Assembly: GCA_038237895.1 (NCBI GenBank) | Contig: JBBRYE010000033.1 | Location: 1 to 29,796, forward strand | Length of the DNA: 29,796 nucleotides | From: Pseudopedobacter sp038237895 | GTDB taxonomy: Bacteria > Bacteroidota > Bacteroidia > Sphingobacteriales > Sphingobacteriaceae | Direction: 5' to 3' | Made by a program: the position numbers and the translations under genes | In this document: positions 1-9,357 of the stretch, piece after piece | How positions within the stretch are numbered: the first letter of the stretch is position 1 | How the letters are laid out: each line of letters starts with the position of its first letter | Notes under the pieces: model-generated | Told to the model about the DNA's origin: nothing | What the model saw: only the letters and a program-made list of their open reading frames with translations | Databases searched by the model: none

Positions 1-43
1 AAAGAATAGCTAATTGAAATTAAGATATAAATGATTTTATTTG

Positions 44-1036
44 ATGGAATATACAGAAACTGAAATAAAAGGATTGGTCCAAAAACTATCGCTTTTGAAA
101 AAGGAAATTCAAAAAGTGATTGTTGGACAAGATGTTATTATAGAAGAAATGCTGATTGCTTTAATGGCTGGTGGGCATTGTTTATTGGAAGGCGTACCCG
201 GTTTGGCTAAAACTTTAATGGTAAGAACACTTTCACAAGCTTTGCATCTATCTTTCAGAAGGATTCAGTTCACTCCAGATTTAATGCCTACAGATATTGT
301 TGGAACAGAGATTTTAGAGGAAGATCATGTTACTGGAAAACGTTTTTTTAAGTTTAATAAAGGACCACTTTTCGCGAATATTGTGTTGGCAGATGAAATT
401 AACCGGACGCCACCAAAAACACAGGCAGCTTTGTTAGAGGCGATGCAAGAATTTGAAGTCACTTATGGAGGGCAAACTTATCCTTTAGATAAGCCATTTT
501 TTATTTTAGCTACACAAAATCCAATAGAACAAGCCGGAACTTATCCGCTGCCAGAAGCGCAATTAGATCGTTTTCTTTTGTATATAAAAATCGGATATCC
601 TTCGCGAGAGGAAGAAGTAATGATTTTATCTAACACCACAGGTTCTAAAAAAGAAAAAGTGGAGGCAGTTATTAATGCAGAAGAGATACAAAAATTGCAA
701 GCTTTGGTTCGTGAAGTTAGCATTAGTGATGAATTGATTACTTATGTCAGTAATTTAATTAGGGCTACCAGACCTGATACTACGACTATAAATTATGTTA
801 AAGAATGGGTAAGATGGGGAGCTGGACCAAGAGCCGGTCAGGCTTTAATTTTAACTGCCAAAGCAAGGGCTTTGTTTTATGGAAGATACGCCGTAACAAT
901 GGAAGATTTACAAATCATGGCTTATCCCGTTTTAAGGCATAGGGTTTTAATGAATTTTAAAGCTGAAGCAGAAAATGTGAGTGCGGATAGAGTTACGGAA
1001 GAACTTTTAAAGATTGTATCGAGGGTTAAGGTTTAG
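44..1036 (+). CDS. MoxR-family AAA+ ATPase
   Basis: This is a MoxR-type AAA+ ATPase of 330 residues, a cytoplasmic chaperone-like ATPase thought to remodel or activate partner proteins that carry MIDAS (von Willebrand A-like) domains. Visible motifs are Walker A GVPGLAKT (about residues 50-57), Walker B VLADEIN (114-120), sensor 1 ATQNP (156-160) and the PEAQLDRF arginine-finger segment (170-177). The length is normal for the family. The ATG at 44 is preferred over the TTG at 41 directly before it. It heads a same-strand series with DUF58 and BatA-domain genes, the usual MoxR operon partners. A 238-nt low-complexity spacer separates it from the DUF58 gene. Its promoter lies outside or at the very edge of the window. 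The family call is secure; the substrate is unknown. Confidence 0.95.
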   Translation: MEYTETEIKGLVQKLSLLKKEIQKVIVGQDVIIEEMLIALMAGGHCLLEGVPGLAKTLMVRTLSQALHLSFRRIQFTPDLMPTDIVGTEILEEDHVTGKRFFKFNKGPLFANIVLADEINRTPPKTQAALLEAMQEFEVTYGGQTYPLDKPFFILATQNPIEQAGTYPLPEAQLDRFLLYIKIGYPSREEEVMILSNTTGSKKEKVEAVINAEEIQKLQALVREVSISDELITYVSNLIRATRPDTTTINYVKEWVRWGAGPRAGQALILTAKARALFYGRYAVTMEDLQIMAYPVLRHRVLMNFKAEAENVSADRVTEELLKIVSRVKV

Positions 1037-1276
1037 TAGGTTTTAAGTTTTAGGTTTTAGGTTTTAGGTTTTAAGTTTTAGGTTTTAAGTTTTAGGTTAT
1101 AAGTTTTTGGTTTTAAGTTTTAACTGCTAACCATCTAACAACCTAATCACCCAACAAACAAACTAACCATCTAACAAATTAACTACCCAACAAACAAACT
1201 AACCACCTAACAAACTAACCACCCAACAAACAAACTAACAACCTAACAAACAAACTAATCAACTAACCACCTAAAT
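1021..1276 (+). repeat. Bipartite low-complexity element (C-free arm, then G-free arm), copy 1
   Basis: From 1021 to 1123 there is no C. The intergenic part is built from repeats of TTTTAGG and TTTTAAG. From 1127 to 1276 there is no G, and the sequence is built from AACAAACAAACTAACC-like units. The G-free arm ends exactly at the DUF58 start codon. The two arms are roughly complementary (GGTTTT or GGTT against AACC), so the transcript could form imperfect long-range pairing. Shorter versions precede both tldE genes. The composition is seen directly; the function is unknown. Confidence 0.8.
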
Positions 1277-2159
1277 GACTTTATTAGATCCTAAAATATT
1301 AATGGCGATTAAAGAACTATCCTTGGCGGCGAAAACAACCATTGATGGCTTTATGAGTGGTATTAATAAAAGTACGATAAAGGGTTCTGGATTAGAATTT
1401 AGTCAGTACAGAAGTTACCAACCTGGCGATGATTTACGCTCTTTGGATTGGAAGATGTTTGCCAGATCTGATCGTTATTATATTCGTGAATCTGAGGTAG
1501 AAACTAATATTTCTATTCGCCTTTTGGTTGATGCAAGTGCATCTATGAATCATAGCGATGGTGATTTTAAGAAGATAGATTATGCCAGATATTTGGCTGC
1601 ATCATTAGCGTATTTGGGAAATTTACAGGGTGATGCAATTGGTTTATATGTTTTTAAAGATGGTGGAATTTTTTCCATGTCGCCGAAGCAAGATTACCAA
1701 CATTTGGCCAGGATGTTTTACCAATTAGAGCAAATTAAACCCGAAGGAAATTTCACCAAACCTATTCATTACAAGGAGTTATATGCTGGCAGCCAAAAAA
1801 GGGAATTGCTGATTTTTGTTACTGATTTATACCAAAAGAATAATGAAATATTTGATCTACTAGACACTCTGAACACATTAAAACATGAGGTCGTGGTGTT
1901 TCATCTGATGGCCAAAAATGAGTTGGAACTCAATTTTAAAGGTTATCATAGTTTTGAGGATTTAGAGACAGGTGAAACTTTACAAGTTGACCAATCAGCT
2001 GCTAGAAAAGCTTATGTTATTGCCTTAAATGAACACTTAGAAAAGATGAGAATTAACTTACTGGATAGAAATATTTATTATCGGATGTTGAGCACAGATC
2101 AACCTTTAGATCAAGCTTTAAGGGATTTTTTAAATCAAAGGAATAAGTCTAAAATCTAA
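1275..2159 (+). CDS. DUF58 domain protein (MIDAS-like, MoxR partner)
   Basis: This 294-residue DUF58 protein has the diagnostic block at residues 38-91: GSGLEF, R-x-Y-x-P-G-D-D, LDWKMFARSD and the RESEVE element. It is followed by the MIDAS-like VDASASM (D86, S88, S90) that would bind a divalent metal in a von Willebrand A-like fold. There is no signal peptide or clear membrane helix, so it is probably cytoplasmic or membrane-associated through its partners. DUF58 proteins are typical MoxR ATPase clients. The ATG at 1275 lies directly after the G-free arm of the low-complexity spacer, and no Shine-Dalgarno is visible. The next gene starts 10 nt after its stop, consistent with an operon. Confidence 0.93.
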   Translation: MTLLDPKILMAIKELSLAAKTTIDGFMSGINKSTIKGSGLEFSQYRSYQPGDDLRSLDWKMFARSDRYYIRESEVETNISIRLLVDASASMNHSDGDFKKIDYARYLAASLAYLGNLQGDAIGLYVFKDGGIFSMSPKQDYQHLARMFYQLEQIKPEGNFTKPIHYKELYAGSQKRELLIFVTDLYQKNNEIFDLLDTLNTLKHEVVVFHLMAKNELELNFKGYHSFEDLETGETLQVDQSAARKAYVIALNEHLEKMRINLLDRNIYYRMLSTDQPLDQALRDFLNQRNKSKI

Positions 2160-2169
2160 AATTTTTAAA

Positions 2170-3651
2170 ATGTTTTTTACTTACACTATCGGATTATTAG
2201 CTGCAGCAGGAATTATTGTTCCGCTAATTATCCATTTGTGGAATATAAAAAAAGGGAAAACATTAAAAATTGGAAGCGTTTTTTTATTAGGAGAAAGTGC
2301 CAAACAAAGCTCAAAGAGTTTTCAAATAAAAGAATGGCTATTATTTTTATTGAGGAGTTTACTGATTTTGATGATTGCTTTTTTGTTGGCAGAACCTTTT
2401 TTGAAAACTGAGAACTCGGAAAAGAATATAAAAGGTTGGATTCTTTTTAATGAGTCAAAATATGCTGATTTATCTTCAAAGCAAAAAGCAGAAATTAAGT
2501 TGTTAAGTGAGAATGGTTTTGAAATTCATGATTTTGATATTGGTTTCAATAAAATTGCTTTAGTAGATTCTCAGTCTTATTTTAACAAAAAAGCATCTAA
2601 TATTCCACCATTTTCATTGATTAAACAGTTGAATTCTCAATTAGCTGGTGATTTTAAAACTATTGTTTATACAAATTTAAGTCAATCAAAATTTCAAGGT
2701 TCAATCCCGAAAGTTCATTTAGATTTAGAGATTAGAAACATCGATTTAAAAGACACTTTAAGTCAATCTGTAATTTATGCTTTTGTTGGTAAGCAAGACA
2801 GCATTAAAGTTTTGTGCATGAAAAGCAGTACATCGCAAACTACTTTTGAAACTGTTAACTATAGTGTAAATAATAAAAATTTAGCACTAAATATAGATAA
2901 TGGAGAAAGTTTTATTCGATTTAAAAATCAAAAAAACTGGGTAAAAGTAATTAGTAAACCATTAAAAATTGAGGTTTATGCTGATGATAAACAGGATGCT
3001 GTTTATTTAAATTCGGCTTTAAAGGCAATTGCAGGTTTTACCAAAACGAATATCATTATTAATAATCCGCAACAGCCTTCATTAATTTCTAATGATGCAG
3101 ATTGGATATTTTGGCTTTCTGAAAAACCATTTTATCAGCAAAATAAGTTAAATGAAACAACTAGGTTGTTTAGTTATGCAGTTGGGAAAGCAGAAAATAT
3201 CAATAGCTTTTTAAAAACAGGACGAAATGAGAACACTAAAGTTTATAAAATAATTAAGCATAATTCATCTTTTGATGAAAACTTATGGACAAATGGTTTT
3301 GGAGATGAAATGCTATCTAAAAATAGGTTAGGAAAAAACACCAATTTTTTATTTTACAGTCGTTTAAACCTTAATTGGACAGATTTGGTTTGGAGTGAAA
3401 ATTTCCCAAAGCTGCTAATGCCTATTTTATTTACTGAATCAAATTTCATGAATGAAAATTATGATGCGGATATTAATGATAAAAGAAATATAGCTAAAAA
3501 TCAGCTATTAACTTTTGATGAGAAATCATTGAGTAAAACTAAAACCATTTCAAAAATTGATTATCCAATAGCGCCTTATTTTTGGATTGCTGCAATTCTT
3601 ATTTTCTTTTTAGAAAGAATACTCACTTATCGTAAAAAAGCAAATGGATAA
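2170..3651 (+). CDS. BatA N-terminal-domain membrane protein
   Basis: This 493-residue membrane protein begins with a BatA (aerotolerance regulator N-terminal) domain. It has a first membrane helix at about residues 3-24 ending in PLIIHLWN, a K-rich connector, and a second helix at about 57-78 ending in LLAEPFL, which is typical of the family. A third helix lies near the C-terminus (about 468-486), followed by a basic tail. The region between, about 90-460, shows no MIDAS motif that I can recognise and should lie outside the membrane. The stop overlaps the next gene by 8 nt. It belongs to the MoxR operon and is probably a membrane component acted on by the MoxR-DUF58 pair. The N-terminal domain call is firm; the middle is unassigned. 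Confidence 0.85.
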   Translation: MFFTYTIGLLAAAGIIVPLIIHLWNIKKGKTLKIGSVFLLGESAKQSSKSFQIKEWLLFLLRSLLILMIAFLLAEPFLKTENSEKNIKGWILFNESKYADLSSKQKAEIKLLSENGFEIHDFDIGFNKIALVDSQSYFNKKASNIPPFSLIKQLNSQLAGDFKTIVYTNLSQSKFQGSIPKVHLDLEIRNIDLKDTLSQSVIYAFVGKQDSIKVLCMKSSTSQTTFETVNYSVNNKNLALNIDNGESFIRFKNQKNWVKVISKPLKIEVYADDKQDAVYLNSALKAIAGFTKTNIIINNPQQPSLISNDADWIFWLSEKPFYQQNKLNETTRLFSYAVGKAENINSFLKTGRNENTKVYKIIKHNSSFDENLWTNGFGDEMLSKNRLGKNTNFLFYSRLNLNWTDLVWSENFPKLLMPILFTESNFMNENYDADINDKRNIAKNQLLTFDEKSLSKTKTISKIDYPIAPYFWIAAILIFFLERILTYRKKANG

Positions 3652-5794
3652 AATGAGCGAGAAAAACAATCAATGGATAGAAAACGAAAGGAAAAAATGG
3701 AGAATTTTTTCTTTGATTAATATATTGTTTTTGGCTATAAGCATAGGTTTGTTTTTTGGATTATTAGGAATCTTGATTTTAAATTTATCTATTTTAACCA
3801 CCTTTATTGCAGTATTTATTGCTACTTTTTGCTATTTATTAATTTCTGATAAAAGCGTAAAACTTAGTGCAAATGATTTTTCTGTTCTGCTCAATCAAAA
3901 CTTCCCACAGCTAGAAGATAGTTCTCAATTATTGATTATACGTAATACAGAACTCAATATTTTACAAAATTTACAGGCTAATAAAATAGAGTCCGTTTTG
4001 GAGGAAATTAAACCTTTAAAACTGCAATCAAAAAAGTTTAAAATCAGTTTGATGATTTTATTTGGTGTTTCTTTATGTGTAACACTAGCGCAAATTTTTC
4101 CCTTCAAAAAACAAGTAATAGCAAGCGAATCATTACCAAAAGTATCGCAAGTGAGTAAAGCGAAAGATGTTATTTTACCTCAAATATCATCTGTAACCGT
4201 AAAAATAAATGCACCAACCTATACACAACTTAATATTGTGGCGCAAAGGCAGTTTTCACTAAAGGTGGTAGAAAATGCGCAAGTTAACTGGAAGATAAAA
4301 ACCACAACTGCAGCAAAAAAAATCGAATTTGTTTTTAACGAAAAAGTATTCATCGGCTTAAAGCCGAATAAAGATTTTACACTTTGGGAAACCACCAAAA
4401 TATTAAATCAATCTGGTTTTTATCAAGTTTTGGTAGATGGAAAAAAATCAGAATTGTATCAAATTGAAATCATTAAAGATTTGCCTGTTGTTATAAAAAT
4501 CTCAAATCCTCAACAACAAACAGTTATTGATATCGGTATGCCTTACCAAATAAACATCAAAGCTTTATTAAAAGATGATTATGGTATTTCAGAGGCGTTT
4601 ATCAATGCTACAACAGCATCAGGAAAAGGAGAAGGAGTGAGCTTTAAAGAACGCAAAATCAGTTTCGAACAAAAAATAGGAGGTAGGCAACTCAATTTAA
4701 GTAAAACTATTAATCTTAAATCTTTAGATATGAAAGCGGGCGATGAGCTTTATTTTTACATCAAGGCAAAAGATAATCATGGACAAGAAAGTAAGTCGGA
4801 TGTGTATATAGTTTCCATAACTGATACCACCGAACTGATGAGTATGAACGGAATGTTAGGCGGGGTAAATTTAGTTCCAGAGTACTTTAGAAGTCAGCGC
4901 CAAATCATTATCGATACAGAAAAATTGTTAAAAGAACAGCAAACCATTACGCCAGAAGAATTTAAAAACAGGAGCAATAATTTGGGTATTGATCAAAAAT
5001 TACTTCGTTTAAGATATGGCAAATTTTTAGGTGAGGAGAATGAAAATCAAATAGGCGCAACAGCAGAAGGAGATGAGCATAGTGATGATGATGGACATGG
5101 TCACGGAAATAGTGAAGAGAAAAAATTTGGTGATGTTAGCGAAATAATGGATAAATACTCGCATAAACATGATAATGCGGAAGATGCCACTTTTTTTGAG
5201 CCTGAACAAAAATCTAAATTAAAAGCTACCTTAACAGAAATGTGGAATTCTGAGTTGCGCCTTAGAACCTATAAACCACAAGAAGCCTTGCCTTTTGAAT
5301 ATAAAGCTTTACGCTTATTGAAAGATTTACAGCAAAGTTCTAGAGCTTATGTTGCCAAAACAACTGTAAAAACCTCCCCTCTTAAATTAGAGAAAAGATT
5401 AACAGGCGAATTGGATAAAGTTATTACTCCACAAAACCAAAAGAATTTTGATGGAAATAGCCAAAAACAGAAAGATTTAAAAGGTAGTGTTTCTATTCTA
5501 GAGCAATTAAAACAAAATAGAAATTTGGCTTTCGCCGATAAAAAGACGCTGATTAACACAAGGATTTATTTAGTTGATGCTGCTTCCAGGCAGCCTAATC
5601 TTTATTTAAATTCATTAAAGATTCTAAGTAAAATTAATGAAGGTGCTAGCTATAGTTCTAATGATATTTCTACGGTTCAAAAAGCATTATTTAGTCTGTT
5701 AGAAAATGATGTTTATTTGCCAAAGGCGAGTTTGGAGAGTGGAAATTCTGCATTGGGAAAAGCGTATTTACAAAACTTAAAATCTAAACAATAA
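3644..5794 (+). CDS. Large DUF4175-like membrane protein of the MoxR operon
   Basis: This protein of about 716 residues has two adjacent membrane helices (about 20-63) and a third at about 133-153. A long extramembrane part follows, with beta-rich segments and a more helical C-terminus. The topology and operon position fit DUF4175-type proteins of MoxR operons; the family name is by context, not by a clear motif. Residues about 476-514 form a very polar His/Asp/Glu-rich stretch (EHSDDDGHGHG, then SHKHDNAED) that could bind metal. The first ATG (3644) overlaps the upstream gene by 8 nt; a second in-frame ATG at 3653 would give no overlap and loses only three residues. The next gene overlaps its stop by one base (TAATG). 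Confidence 0.75.
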   Translation: MDKMSEKNNQWIENERKKWRIFSLINILFLAISIGLFFGLLGILILNLSILTTFIAVFIATFCYLLISDKSVKLSANDFSVLLNQNFPQLEDSSQLLIIRNTELNILQNLQANKIESVLEEIKPLKLQSKKFKISLMILFGVSLCVTLAQIFPFKKQVIASESLPKVSQVSKAKDVILPQISSVTVKINAPTYTQLNIVAQRQFSLKVVENAQVNWKIKTTTAAKKIEFVFNEKVFIGLKPNKDFTLWETTKILNQSGFYQVLVDGKKSELYQIEIIKDLPVVIKISNPQQQTVIDIGMPYQINIKALLKDDYGISEAFINATTASGKGEGVSFKERKISFEQKIGGRQLNLSKTINLKSLDMKAGDELYFYIKAKDNHGQESKSDVYIVSITDTTELMSMNGMLGGVNLVPEYFRSQRQIIIDTEKLLKEQQTITPEEFKNRSNNLGIDQKLLRLRYGKFLGEENENQIGATAEGDEHSDDDGHGHGNSEEKKFGDVSEIMDKYSHKHDNAEDATFFEPEQKSKLKATLTEMWNSELRLRTYKPQEALPFEYKALRLLKDLQQSSRAYVAKTTVKTSPLKLEKRLTGELDKVITPQNQKNFDGNSQKQKDLKGSVSILEQLKQNRNLAFADKKTLINTRIYLVDAASRQPNLYLNSLKILSKINEGASYSSNDISTVQKALFSLLENDVYLPKASLESGNSALGKAYLQNLKSKQ

Positions 5795-7587
5795 TGGAAG
5801 AATTTAAGTTGATTTCCTTAATTCTAAGTGTTTTTTTATTGGCATTCTTAATTTTTAAAGAAGCTAAAAGGAAAAATAAAAATTGGTTAATTTTAAGATT
5901 GATTGCTTCGGTTATTGCCGTTGGATCTCTGTTTTTTTTGATTTATCCGATGAAATATGAAGTTTCTAAATCGGTAAAAAAAGAAGAATTTTATTTACTT
6001 ACCAAAGGAGCAAACCTTGATAGCGTTTCTAAATCAAATGCTCAACTTTTTACTTTAGATTCTGGGATTTATCAAAACAACTCAAAAAATAAAATAAAAT
6101 TCCTTCCAGATTTATCTTATTATTTATCAGAACATCCAGAAATTAAAACCATCAATTTATACGGCGAAGGTTTAGAAAATTCGGACCTTAAAAGTCTAAT
6201 TAACTATAAAATCAATTATAAACCAATAGAAAATATTAACAAAATTAAAAATTGCAACTGGCAAAAAACCATTACTAATACAGATGATTTAGTTGTGGAA
6301 GGGAAATACAAAAACGATTCTGATAAACCAGTCAACGTGGTTTTAAATGGTTTGGGAACTAATTTAGATTCTGTAAGTATCAAAGCGAATGAAGAAGCTA
6401 ATTTCTCATTAAAAGGAAAAACAAACCAATTAGGATATTTTACTTATCATATAGAAGCAATTCAAAATAAAGATACTTTAGCTTATGAGGCTGTACCTTT
6501 TGAGGTAATAGAAAAACAGCCGGTTAACGTTTTGATTTTGGCTTCTACGCCTGATTTTGAATATAAGTTTTTGAAGAACTGGCTGTATCAAAATAATTAT
6601 TCTTTGGCTTTGCGGACAAGAATTAGCAAAGAAAAATTCAGCTCAGATTTTTTGAATTTACCAACCGTTAATATTAATAATTTAAATAAAAATCTGTTAC
6701 AAAAATTTGATCTGATTATTGCAGATGATGCAGAGTTGGCCAATTTAAGCAGTCAAGAAAATAATGTCCTTAACTCTCAAATTGATGAAGGTTTAGGATT
6801 ATTAGTCAGAATTGGTGATGAGAAACCAACATCAAATTATGCTGCTGGTTTTTCTGTGAACAGTTTAGCTGTAAAACAAGCTCAGGGATTTAGTTTTAAA
6901 ATGATTAATGATGAAGATAAAACATCTCCGTTAATCATAGAAAATCCAGTTCAATTAAATTCCATATTAACACATCAACCTTTAGTTTTAGATGATAAAG
7001 GAAAAATTTATACAGATAGTAAAGTTTTAGATGTTGGAAAAATAGCGATGACATCCATTTCAAATAGTTATCAATGGGCTATAAAAGGAAACCAAAAAGA
7101 TTTCGCCAAATATTGGTCGGAGATAATTAGTAACACCATTAAAAAGGTTGATTTAAAGAAAGAGGTTTTATTGAAAGATGCATTTCCTAAAATTTATGAT
7201 AAAGCGGTTTTGATTTATAAGGGTAGTAACGACAATAAAATTCCTAAAATCAGTGTAGAAGGTATTGCAATCAGTCCCATCCAAAATCAAAATTTTTCAA
7301 ATGAATGGGCTGCACCATTTTGGCCGTCAAAATTAGGATGGAATAAAGTTGATGTTAGCGGTTTAATAAAACAAGTATATATTTTTGATAAAAAAAGTTG
7401 GCTAGCAGCAAATCAAATAGAAAAAATAGGTAATACCTTAAATTTCATCAAAAACAATCAAATACATTCCCCAAAGTCTGAAATCATTACAGAAAAACAA
7501 ATTAAAGAAGTGACAAAGTGGTTATTCTTTGTTCTTTTTTTATTGAGCTGTGGCTTTTTATGGTTCGAATCAAAAATATCAGATTAA
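5794..7587 (+). CDS. Membrane protein with glutamine-amidotransferase-like middle
   Basis: This is the last gene of the MoxR operon (597 residues). Its ATG shares one base with the upstream stop, so it is likely translationally coupled. Two membrane helices sit at the N-terminus (about 5-20 and 33-49) and one at the extreme C-terminus (about 575-593). Between them is a long extracytoplasmic or cytoplasmic region. The segment beginning VNVLILASTPDFEYKFL (about 246 on), followed by a FDLIIADDAEL strand-turn, resembles the class I glutamine amidotransferase-like fold found in membrane proteins of such operons, but I see no catalytic Cys-His-Glu set. It is therefore probably a non-catalytic binding domain. 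No terminator is obvious after its stop. Confidence 0.65.
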   Translation: MEEFKLISLILSVFLLAFLIFKEAKRKNKNWLILRLIASVIAVGSLFFLIYPMKYEVSKSVKKEEFYLLTKGANLDSVSKSNAQLFTLDSGIYQNNSKNKIKFLPDLSYYLSEHPEIKTINLYGEGLENSDLKSLINYKINYKPIENINKIKNCNWQKTITNTDDLVVEGKYKNDSDKPVNVVLNGLGTNLDSVSIKANEEANFSLKGKTNQLGYFTYHIEAIQNKDTLAYEAVPFEVIEKQPVNVLILASTPDFEYKFLKNWLYQNNYSLALRTRISKEKFSSDFLNLPTVNINNLNKNLLQKFDLIIADDAELANLSSQENNVLNSQIDEGLGLLVRIGDEKPTSNYAAGFSVNSLAVKQAQGFSFKMINDEDKTSPLIIENPVQLNSILTHQPLVLDDKGKIYTDSKVLDVGKIAMTSISNSYQWAIKGNQKDFAKYWSEIISNTIKKVDLKKEVLLKDAFPKIYDKAVLIYKGSNDNKIPKISVEGIAISPIQNQNFSNEWAAPFWPSKLGWNKVDVSGLIKQVYIFDKKSWLAANQIEKIGNTLNFIKNNQIHSPKSEIITEKQIKEVTKWLFFVLFLLSCGFLWFESKISD

Positions 7588-7673
7588 AATCTTCCTTCAA
7601 CGTTAATGTTTCTATAAATTATTCTTTTGAAACATAATTCTTACAAAGCAATTAAACATTCAGACAAAAAATA

Positions 7674-7713
7674 CTTAGATTGTGTTTTAAAACTAAAACC
7701 ATAATCTAGGAGG
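7674..7713 (+). promoter_or_regulatory. Strong Shine-Dalgarno with competing leader pairings before tldD1
   Basis: TAGGAGG at 7707-7713 lies 6 nt before the ATG at 7720, an unusually strong ribosome site for this type of genome. It is flanked by a direct repeat AATCTA (7703-7708 and 7714-7719). Upstream CTTAGATT (7674-7681) can pair with AATCTAGG (7703-7710, one G-U), covering part of the ribosome site. TTAGATT can instead pair with AATCTAA (7714-7720), covering the first base of the start codon. Pairing is seen in sequence; regulation is inference. Confidence 0.45.
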
Positions 7714-7719
7714 AATCTA

Positions 7720-9357
7720 ATGAAGAGAAAAGACTTTTTATACTTAACTGGGATGGGTATGGGAACTTTAATGTTGCCCAATTTATCTGCTTTTGGAAAT
7801 CCGATTGATCCTTTACAAGCTTTGGATGGCGTAGATGTAAGGCTAAAAAAACAGCTTGCAGATATTGCTTTAAACGCTGCAAAATCTAAAGGAGCAACCT
7901 ATGCAGATGTACGTATTGGAAGATACCTGAACCAATTTGTTGCAACTAGAGAAAAAAGAGTGCAAGGAGTTGCTAACACAGAATCTTACGGAATTGGGGT
8001 AAGAGTTATTGCTAACGGATGTTGGGGTTTTGCTGCTACAAACAGTATGAGTACCGATGCCATTGCAAAAGCAGCCGAACAAGCAGTTGCCGTTGCAAAA
8101 GCAAACTCTAAAATTCAAGGAGAACCAGTACAACTTGCTCCACAAAAAGGATTTGGCGAAGTAAGTTGGAAAGCTCCAATTGAAATCAACACATTTGAAG
8201 TTCCTATTAAAGAAAAAGTTGATTTGTTATTGAAAGTCAATGATATAGCTTTGCAAAACGGCGCAACCTATGTAAACTCTGTGATGTTTGCCGTTAATGA
8301 ACAAAAGTACTTTGCTTCAACAGATGGTTCTTATATAGATCAAGATATCCACCGTATTTACCCAACTTTTGGGGTCACAAAAATTGATAAGGCTTCTGGC
8401 AAATTCCAAACTCGCTCTTCATTAAGTTCTCCAATGGGAATGGGTTATGAGTATTTAAATGCATCTCCAGAAGATAAAGTAGAAGGCGTGATTACCCGTT
8501 ATAAAAACAGGTACGATATGCTGGAAGATGTAAAATTTGCAGCTCAAAACGCAACCGAAAAGGTAACAGCAAAATCTGTAGAGCCAGGAAAATATGATCT
8601 GGTTTTAGATCCATCACATTTATGGTTAACTATTCATGAATCTGTTGGGCATCCTACAGAATTAGATCGTGTTTTGGGTTATGAAGCCAATTATGCCGGT
8701 ACAAGTTTCTTAACTTTAGATAAATGGAAATCCAAGAAATTCAAATTTGGTAGCGATAAAGTAAATATTGTTGCTGATAAAACTCAGAAAGGCTCATTAG
8801 GTGCAGTAGGATATGATGATGAAGGTGTAAAATGTGGTAAGTGGGATATTATTAAGGATGGAGTTTTAGTAAATTATCAAGCAATAAGAGATCAAGCGCA
8901 TATCATCGGTTTAGATGCTTCTCAAGGTTGTTGCTATTCTCAAGGTTGGGATGATGTTCAATTTCAGCGTATGCCGAATATTTCTCTGCAACCCGGTAAA
9001 GAAAAGTTGAGTGTAGGTGACATGATCAAAAATGTAGAAAAAGGAATTTATATTGTGGGTAACGGTAGTTTTTCTATTGATCAGCAACGTTACAATTTCC
9101 AGTTTGGCGGACAGTTATTTTACGAAATCAAGAACGGGAAAATTGTAGGCATGTTAAACGATGTAGCTTATCAAGCAAACACCCAAGAATTCTGGAATTC
9201 ATGTACTGCAGTTTGTGATGAAAGCGATTATCGTTTAGGAGGTTCTTTTAATGATGGAAAAGGCCAGCCTTCACAAAGCAGTGCCGTTTCTCATGGAAGC
9301 TCAACCACAAGATTTAACGGCGTAAACGTGATTAACACAGCAAGAAAAATTGGATAA
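7720..9357 (+). CDS. tldD: TldD-family metalloprotease with Tat-like N-terminus (copy 1)
   Basis: This 545-residue TldD homologue is the catalytic half of the TldD/TldE zinc metallopeptidase, which trims unfolded peptides in E. coli. It has the N-terminal family fold (GATYADVRIGRYLNQ, then ESYGIGVRVIANGCWGFAAT) and the zinc-binding HESVGH (HExxxH, H306-H311). It also has the DDEG, GVLVNYQ and C-terminal QFGGQLFYEIKNGKIVGM segments. The N-terminus MKRKDFLYLTG looks like a Tat signal in which the second Arg is Lys; copies 2 and 3 have RR. It is longer than E. coli TldD (about 480) partly because of this extension. A CC pair (QGCCY) and a C-x3-C (SCTAVC) are shared by all three copies. The ATG has a strong Shine-Dalgarno. 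tldE1 follows 94 nt later. Confidence 0.93.
   Translation: MKRKDFLYLTGMGMGTLMLPNLSAFGNPIDPLQALDGVDVRLKKQLADIALNAAKSKGATYADVRIGRYLNQFVATREKRVQGVANTESYGIGVRVIANGCWGFAATNSMSTDAIAKAAEQAVAVAKANSKIQGEPVQLAPQKGFGEVSWKAPIEINTFEVPIKEKVDLLLKVNDIALQNGATYVNSVMFAVNEQKYFASTDGSYIDQDIHRIYPTFGVTKIDKASGKFQTRSSLSSPMGMGYEYLNASPEDKVEGVITRYKNRYDMLEDVKFAAQNATEKVTAKSVEPGKYDLVLDPSHLWLTIHESVGHPTELDRVLGYEANYAGTSFLTLDKWKSKKFKFGSDKVNIVADKTQKGSLGAVGYDDEGVKCGKWDIIKDGVLVNYQAIRDQAHIIGLDASQGCCYSQGWDDVQFQRMPNISLQPGKEKLSVGDMIKNVEKGIYIVGNGSFSIDQQRYNFQFGGQLFYEIKNGKIVGMLNDVAYQANTQEFWNSCTAVCDESDYRLGGSFNDGKGQPSQSSAVSHGSSTTRFNGVNVINTARKIG

Noticed and set aside
1037..1274. CRISPR-like array in the repeats before DUF58
   Set aside because: The units are short, irregular and without unique spacers of constant size; no cas genes are present.
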